Shown here: in pieces, positions 58,840 through 64,000 of the stretch
Layout: the number at the start of each line of letters is the position of its first letter
Position numbering within the stretch: the stretch's first letter is position 1
Assembly (NCBI GenBank): GCA_025917655.1
Contig: CP084616.1
Coordinates: 1,364,001-1,428,000, forward strand
DNA length: 64,000 bases
DNA from: Chlorella sorokiniana
Lineage: Eukaryota > Chlorophyta > Trebouxiophyceae > Chlorellales > Chlorellaceae
Reading direction: 5' to 3'
Notes under the pieces: generated by a model
The model's database searches: none
What the model was told of the DNA's origin: nothing
Seen by the model: only the letters and a program-made list of their open reading frames with translations
Position numbers and translations under genes: made by a program

Positions 58840-61019
58840 ATGGGAGCCTGCGCCTCCACGCAAGTGGCGGAAGCGCCGCCGGTTGACCTGGGGCCCTTCC
58901 CAGAGTGAGTTGGTGCTGCCGAACCTGCAGAGTCAGTTGCAAGCGGCCTCGGACATGTTCACCAGCAGCGCCCGCCGCCGCAGCTAATGCCTGCGGCATG
59001 AGTGGCGGTGGACGCTGGGTCTGCCACCTTCACCCTCTGTGATTCTTCACCAATCGCAACACCTGTTTGCAGGCGTGGCAAAAAGATGAGAACAGATGCA
59101 ACGTTGAAGGAGGTTTACCGTGTTGGCGGCACGATTGGCTGTGGAGGTAGGCGACAATCCGCGAAGGCACCTCCGGACTTGCACGTCTCGTTTTTGCTCC
59201 TGCCGCCATCTCACCTGATGCGCCCGGCTGTCCCCCCGCCCTCTTCCAGGCTTTTCCAAGGTGAAGATCGTGACGCACCGGGAAACGAAGCAGCAGTACG
59301 CATGCAAAATCATGGCGCTTCCGCCCGCCGACAGCACGTGCAAGGAGGACCGCGTCGCGCGCAAGGACACGCTGCGCGAGATCGACGCCGTGCTGGACCT
59401 GGACCACCCCAACGTCGTGGGCATGCGCGAGTACTTTGTGCACAACAACAACGTGTACCTCATCATGGAGCTGCTGAGGGGTGAGGACTGCGTGGCGCGC
59501 TCGGCAAAGGGTGGCACGGCCGTACCGGCATCAACTCCCCACGGAGATGCCGCTGGCCAGCGCTTGCCCAGCTGCCCTTCTGCTCGGTCCTGACCGGGCC
59601 GGGAGTCGTTCCACGCGCCCCCGCGCACGCAACCTGCAGGCGGCGAGCTGCTGGATGCCGTCAACAACAAGGGGCACTACAGCGAGGCGGACGCGCGCAC
59701 CATCTTCTGCCAGCTGATGTCGGGCATCCGCTACCTGCACTCCAAGTGAGCTCAGCCCTGGCAGGCGATGCCGTGGCAGTCAGCAGCCCACGGCACAGCG
59801 GCGGCAAGCAGCAGCTGCTGCCTTTACCCCTTTGCTTAGCTCCCGCCGCTGCCGCCCCTCTGCAGGAACATTGTGCACCGCGACTTGAAGCTGGACAACC
59901 TGCTGCTGGTGAACAAGGACGACATCAGCGCCATGAAAATTGCAGACTTTGGCATCGCGCGCAAGGAGGGCTCAGTCTCGGGGCTCAGCCAGATGAAGAC
60001 CGTGTGCGGCACGACCCGTGAGTGTTGCTGCGCACCGCGGCCACCTTCAGTTGCCGTCATCCCTGGATCCAGGGCCGCAGAGCCTGCTGTACACGCAGGC
60101 ACATGAGTCGTGGAAGGGACAGCGCTGTTGGTCCGCAGTCAGCCTGCTAGCTGTTCATGCCGCCCGAACCTCGCGCCCCCCGCCTGCTTCTGCTGCAGAG
60201 TACATTGCGCCAGAGGTGATTTCCGCGGGCAAGAAGAAGCGTCCCGACGGCACAGTCGTGCGCAACGTATATGGCCCCCAGTGCGACCTGTGGAGCGCGG
60301 GTGAGGAGCAACATTCTGCTGTACGTGCTGCTGCGTTGCGGCCCATGCCTGCGCCCTGGTTGCTGCTTGGGCTGCTGGGCTGCCCGCCGTGCCCAGCATC
60401 AATCAGCAAGCGCGTGCTGAGGCAGACTGGCGTGGGCCTGCCGTCCGTGCTGCCTGCAGGCGTCATCCTGTTCATGCTGCTCAGCGGCCGCCCGCCCTTC
60501 TGGGATGACAGCCAGCCGCGCATGCTGCGCAACATTGTCGCCGGCAAGTTCTCCTTCTCCGATTCGGTGTGGAAGGGCGTCAGCCGCCAGGCCAAAGACC
60601 TGATCAGCCGCCTGCTGGTGGTGAACCCCGCCAAGCGCCTGACCTGCGAGCAGGTAGCGTTCACAGACAGGCGGCTGCTGCAGCCGCGCCGCGTCCGCCT
60701 GCTGCACTCGCTCTTGGCATCCGGCCGCCTGCCCACCTTCGAACAAACCCTCCGACGCACCCCAACCGCGCACGTGCAGGTGCTGGCGCACCCTTGGATG
60801 AAGGGCTGCAAGCCCGGCGGCCCCAGCCGCTTGCTGGCCGAGACGCTGACCCGCATGAAGAGCGGCAGCCTGTCGGGGCGGCGGCGCGCGGAGTCCAAGC
60901 GCCTGCATGACGTCATCGCCGACGTGTCAGTGCGCGCCGCCACCTCGTTCCTCCTTGATACCCCCTCTGGCGGCAACGACGCGACGCCCAGCCTGGGCCC
61001 CACCCCCTGCCCAGCGTGA
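58840..61019 (+). CDS. CAMK-like serine/threonine protein kinase, N-myristoylation signal, no EF-hands
   Basis: Eight exons, all in phase without correction: 58840-58904, 59073-59146, 59250-59480, 59640-59745, 59866-60017, 60199-60300, 60460-60653, 60780-61019; 387 residues. The start MGACAST has Gly2 and a nearby Cys, the pattern for myristoylation and palmitoylation, so membrane attachment is likely. Kinase motifs in order: glycine loop GTIGCGGFSKV, ATP lysine in YACKIMAL, HPNVVGMREYF, catalytic loop NIVHRDLKLDNLLLVNKDD, KIADFGIARK, CGTTQYIAPEVIS, GVILFMLLSGRPPFWDD, VLAHPWMKGC. The order and the PPFWDD stretch fit CaMK/CDPK kinases. No calmodulin-like EF-hands follow; the tail is a short basic Ser/Arg segment. 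A partial copy lies at 57658-58090. A Ca2+ link is inferred from family only. Confidence 0.92.
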
Positions 61020-61813
61020 ACCCCACACCGGCGCCCAGCGTGCGCGGCGACTGAGATGCCAACAGCTTGTCCCAGCAGCGCATGTGCCATCCAAAGTCGT
61101 CCCCTTGAATACATTCCACTGATTTATGAGCGCGCATTCCCTCTACCCTGCTAGTGACCCGTTCTGTTTCTATTCATTGAGAGCGGCAGTGCACCCATCC
61201 CTCCTTCAGCAGCTTTTGAGCGGCCTTCCTGCCAACCAACGTGCGTGTGCCTGTATCCATTCTGTTCATTGCCTCCGAACTTCGTCCCATACCATTGCTT
61301 CAAAAACGGCCCTTGTGGCACCGTTGTCCAACCACCAGTTCCTTCTCCTTCATTGTGCGCCGCCAGTGCGCTCACCAGAATTGTGCATCACCTGATGCAG
61401 CTCACTTATGCCTTGCTTCCAACTCACATACAAATGGTCGAAACTTTCCAGTTCCCTAACTTTGCGTCCAGCCTTGCTGAGTCGCCTGTAAACAAGCCAG
61501 AAATCGTCATGATATATGCTGCCACTCGGCGCGCTGCCGCTCAGCGTGCAGCGTCGCTCCAGCATGTTTTTCATGCAGCTCTCTATCACTGTGGCCTAGC
61601 ATGCTGCTGATGGAAGTGTAGTCTTACATTTTCGAGCCAGTATGTCGGGGTTACAAAGCGCTTTGGCGGGCCTGCGTTTAGAGGAGCGAGCGATGCCGTC
61701 TTTGGCGGAGTTGGCTAGCTGCACACCATGTAACGTGAGGATCACGATGCTGCAACGGTCCGCCGTGCGCGCTGAGCGGGGTCGTTCCAGCGGCGGCAGC
61801 GAAGCCGCTGCCC
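61020..61813. other. Intergenic between kinase and F-box/LRR gene
   Basis: About 790 bp. TGTAA at 61488-61492 likely ends the kinase transcript 470 bp after its stop. ATGATATATG at 61510 is a weak TATA-like element before the next gene. Confidence 0.45.
61488..61492 (+). terminator. TGTAA polyadenylation signal of kinase gene
   Basis: TGTAA on the plus strand in the kinase 3' flank. Confidence 0.5.
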
Positions 61814-64000
61814 ATGTCGAGTGCTCCTTCTGCTGTGCCTCGGCCGAGCCTGGCCAGCCTTGCCGCAGCACTGTCTGATCTCCCTTCTCACGGAACATGT
61901 GGCTGGATGCTGCAGGACTGGGCGTCGCTGCCGCACTCTTTGCTGGCCGACGTGTTTAGGCGCCTGTTGGAGCAGCACCACAGCGTGGAGGACATTGTGC
62001 GTACGTGGCAGGGGCTGGCCCTGGTGTGCAAGGGCTGGCTGTCTGCGCTGCGGGAGGCAACGCCCCTGTGCCTGGAGCTGACAAAACCCGGGCACCTGGG
62101 GCCGGCAGCACGGCGCTGGCTCAGCCACGTACCGCTGGAGGCAAGTGCATTTGCCCTGTTGTCTGCTACTAAGCACAGCATCACAGGGCTGGCATTGTTC
62201 CCTACGCCTGAAATCAAGTGTTGCACAGTGTTTCGCTGCAAATAGGAGCGTGCTGTCCCCACCGCTTTGCTTGGTGCAGGTGCTGGCGCTGGCACGCGCG
62301 CTGCCGCCGCTGGATGGCGCTGACGTCAAGCTGCTGGCAGCGGGGAGGTGCAGGCGCGCTCTGCCTCCGTGCTGCGCTCCCTCATGCACGTTAGCCCCGC
62401 CTTCCTGCCCCTGGCACCCAGCTTCCCACGCTTGAAGCAGGTGCGCGCGGCTGGCGGCCCGGCTGCTGCCTCGGCTGCTGTGCGCCGTGCCTGGGGCTGG
62501 CTGGCAAGGGGTGCTGCTGCTGCTATGCGTGTGTGTTCCAGGCGGGTTGCCTCTGGCCCTGTGCCCCTCCCCCGTGCAGCTTGCCCTGTTCTGTCACGAC
62601 GGCGCCGAGCGCGGCCGCAGCATCGACGCCGCCGCCTTCCACCAGCTGCCCAAGCTCAACTGCCTCACGGTGGCGGGTGCGTCCTTGCTTGCGTGCTGCT
62701 GATCTCCTTCTCATTATTCCCGGCAATGACCAGAGTGGCTGCCATAAGCTAACCTCCTGGTTGTTTCTGCATTGTAATCTCCTTTGTCACTCAACAAACA
62801 ACTTGCTTTGTGCAGTTGGCTGCGGCGGCCACCGGCCTGCTGGCAAGGTGCAGAGGCGGCTACCGTTTCTTCACCACGCCTCGTGCCCACTCGCATCCCG
62901 CCCGTGTGCCTGCACCCCTCCGCAGGTTATTGGGGGCGCTGGACACTGCGGCGCTCCCCACCCGCCTGAAGCATCTGGCCCTCAGGTGCGGCAGCGCAGC
63001 GGGCAGCCGCGGAGCGTGCCTGCTCCCCTCCCTGCCGCCACCACTGCGCTGCACGACCTGGCCGCCCTGCTGCACCTGCTTCCCTTTCTCGTTGCTCCTT
63101 CCCTCACCTTCGCTGCCCACCAAGCCCTGCCCACCAATCTATTGCCGCACCGACCAATCTATTGCCGCACCGCTTTCTTGCACCGCAGCAACCACAACCA
63201 GGGCCACCAGCTGGCGGTGGTGCTGCCAGAGGGGCTGCGCCACCTGGAGATGCTGTCGGCGCGGGCAGACACGGTGGTGAGGCTGGATCCAGGGGGAAGG
63301 AGGAGGGGGCGCAGCGAGCCTGTCGGCAGACCAGCGGTGCTGCTGCATGCCTGTGGCAATGAGACGGCTGTTGAGGCAGGGCATGGCTATGGCCCCCGGG
63401 ATAGCGCTGGCCATGCAACGCTCAGTCGAGCCTGCCCCGCACCAGCTTTGCCTGCCGCCCCCTTCTCACACCCACACCCACTGGCTTCCGCAGGTGGCGG
63501 ACTGGCCCGATTTGTGCGCGCGCTGCGGCGGCGCACCTCACTGCGGGGCTGCTAGTGCTGGAGGCGGGGAAGGAGCCTTTCGAGGGCATCGCGCGGCGTG
63601 TCGGCTACACAGGGCTGCAGGTGCGGCCTGAGGCAGGCAGGGCACCCAAGCAAACAAGTAAAGCGATGCTCGCAGCGCACTCCCATGGCTGGAGGGACCG
63701 CTGCTGCGTGGCTCGCAGGGCGCACGCCACCAACGGCACCTGCTTGACTGGCCTGTCTTTCTGGCTCACCGCCCGCCTCTGCACCTGTACCGCCCGCAGG
63801 ACCACTTGTACAGGCGCGTAGCGGCTGTGATGGCGGAAGGCGAGCGGTTGGTGGAGGTGCGTCAGGCGGGGTCGCGGGCGTTCGCTTGCTGGCACCTCTC
63901 TGGGGCCTGTTCCTTTCGCGGAACTTGTGCCTTTGATTCCTCTGCGCCCAGCTTGCATGCATCCTCTCCCCCTCCCTAGCACCCAGCACACACGCACATT
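61814..64000 (+). CDS. F-box/leucine-rich-repeat-like protein, incomplete at right edge
   Basis: Exons: 61814-62140, 62280-62440, 62580-62676, 62926-62985, 63189-63276, 63494-63620, 63800-63856, continuing past 64000. Exon 1 has an F-box-like region: WASLPHSLLADVFRRLLEQ, then LALVCKGWLSALREATPLCL. Later exons look like irregular leucine-rich repeats: VLALARALPPLDGADVKLLA, HQLPKLNCLTVA, LPTRLKHLALR, VVLPEGLRHLEMLSARAD, and DHLYRRVAAVMAEGERLVE. F-box proteins of this form recruit substrates to SCF ubiquitin ligases; the target is unknown. Intron 1 has a textbook GC donor (GAG/GCAAGT at 62141). One-base losses in G runs at about 62342-62345 and 62932-62936, and one near 63525, are needed to keep frame; exon phases agree with the first two. 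Start at 61814 is the first ATG in frame before the F-box. Confidence 0.7.
63133..63172 (+). repeat. Two tandem 20-bp units in an intron of the F-box gene
   Basis: ACCAATCTATTGCCGCACCG is repeated exactly twice, just upstream of the acceptor at 63188. Confidence 0.9.

Overview
The window is nuclear DNA from a GC-rich green alga. It carries about 20 spliced protein genes. Their introns are short (mostly 70-250 bp) and end in CAG, exons are GC-rich, and several genes are followed by the chlorophyte polyadenylation signal TGTAA. A nuclear gene for a chloroplast ClpP protease and one for a chlorophyll-binding one-helix protein show a photosynthetic host. Short introns and overall style suggest a trebouxiophyte (Chlorella/Micractinium-like), but this is inference. 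No rRNA, tRNA, CRISPR or prokaryotic-style operon was seen.

Layout. 0-2.6 kb: two unrecognised minus-strand genes. 3.0-4.5 kb: ClpP. 4.8-5.3 kb: one-helix protein. 6.1-11.1 kb: an Enhancer-of-polycomb (EPL1) chromatin protein with a Cys-rich finger and a new-looking C-terminal repeat. 11.6-13.4 kb: soluble inorganic pyrophosphatase. 14.4-19.8 kb (minus) and 20.2-22.5 kb (plus): biotin subunit of methylcrotonyl-CoA carboxylase and methylglutaconyl-CoA hydratase, consecutive leucine-degradation enzymes sharing a 428-bp divergent promoter. 22.7-23.9 kb: unknown nuclear protein. 24.7-27.7 kb: prolyl-tRNA synthetase-like protein with eroded catalytic motifs. 28.3-32.2 kb: AidB-type acyl-CoA dehydrogenase. 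32.5-33.6 kb: U5 snRNP protein DIM1. 33.9-41.0 kb: a 7.1-kb inverted duplication of an unrecognised gene containing further nested hairpins. 41.6-42.7 kb: histone H2B with four introns. 43.5-48.1 kb: V-ATPase catalytic subunit A. 48.6-51.3 kb: outer-dynein-arm docking-complex protein. 51.8-53.8 kb: unknown membrane protein. 54.7-57.3 kb: epsin. 57.7-58.1 kb: a truncated kinase copy. 58.8-61.0 kb: the intact CAMK-like kinase. 61.8 kb to the right edge: F-box/LRR gene, incomplete.

Two properties of the sequence matter for any reuse. First, exon-phase arithmetic shows many single-base losses (rarely gains) in short C, G or T runs inside otherwise conserved exons, for example in ClpP, H2B, V-ATPase A and the carboxylase. 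AUH, DIM1, the one-helix protein and the kinase are clean. These look like homopolymer sequencing errors, so the broken frames should not be read as pseudogenes. Second, nine introns are best explained by GC-AG splice sites, five of them in the AidB-like gene.

The strongest candidate for something undescribed is the palindromic locus at 33.9-41.0 kb. Two diverged tail-to-tail copies of one multi-exon gene carry additional hairpins built from inverted copies of their own exon ends. Read-through transcripts would fold into long double-stranded RNA.
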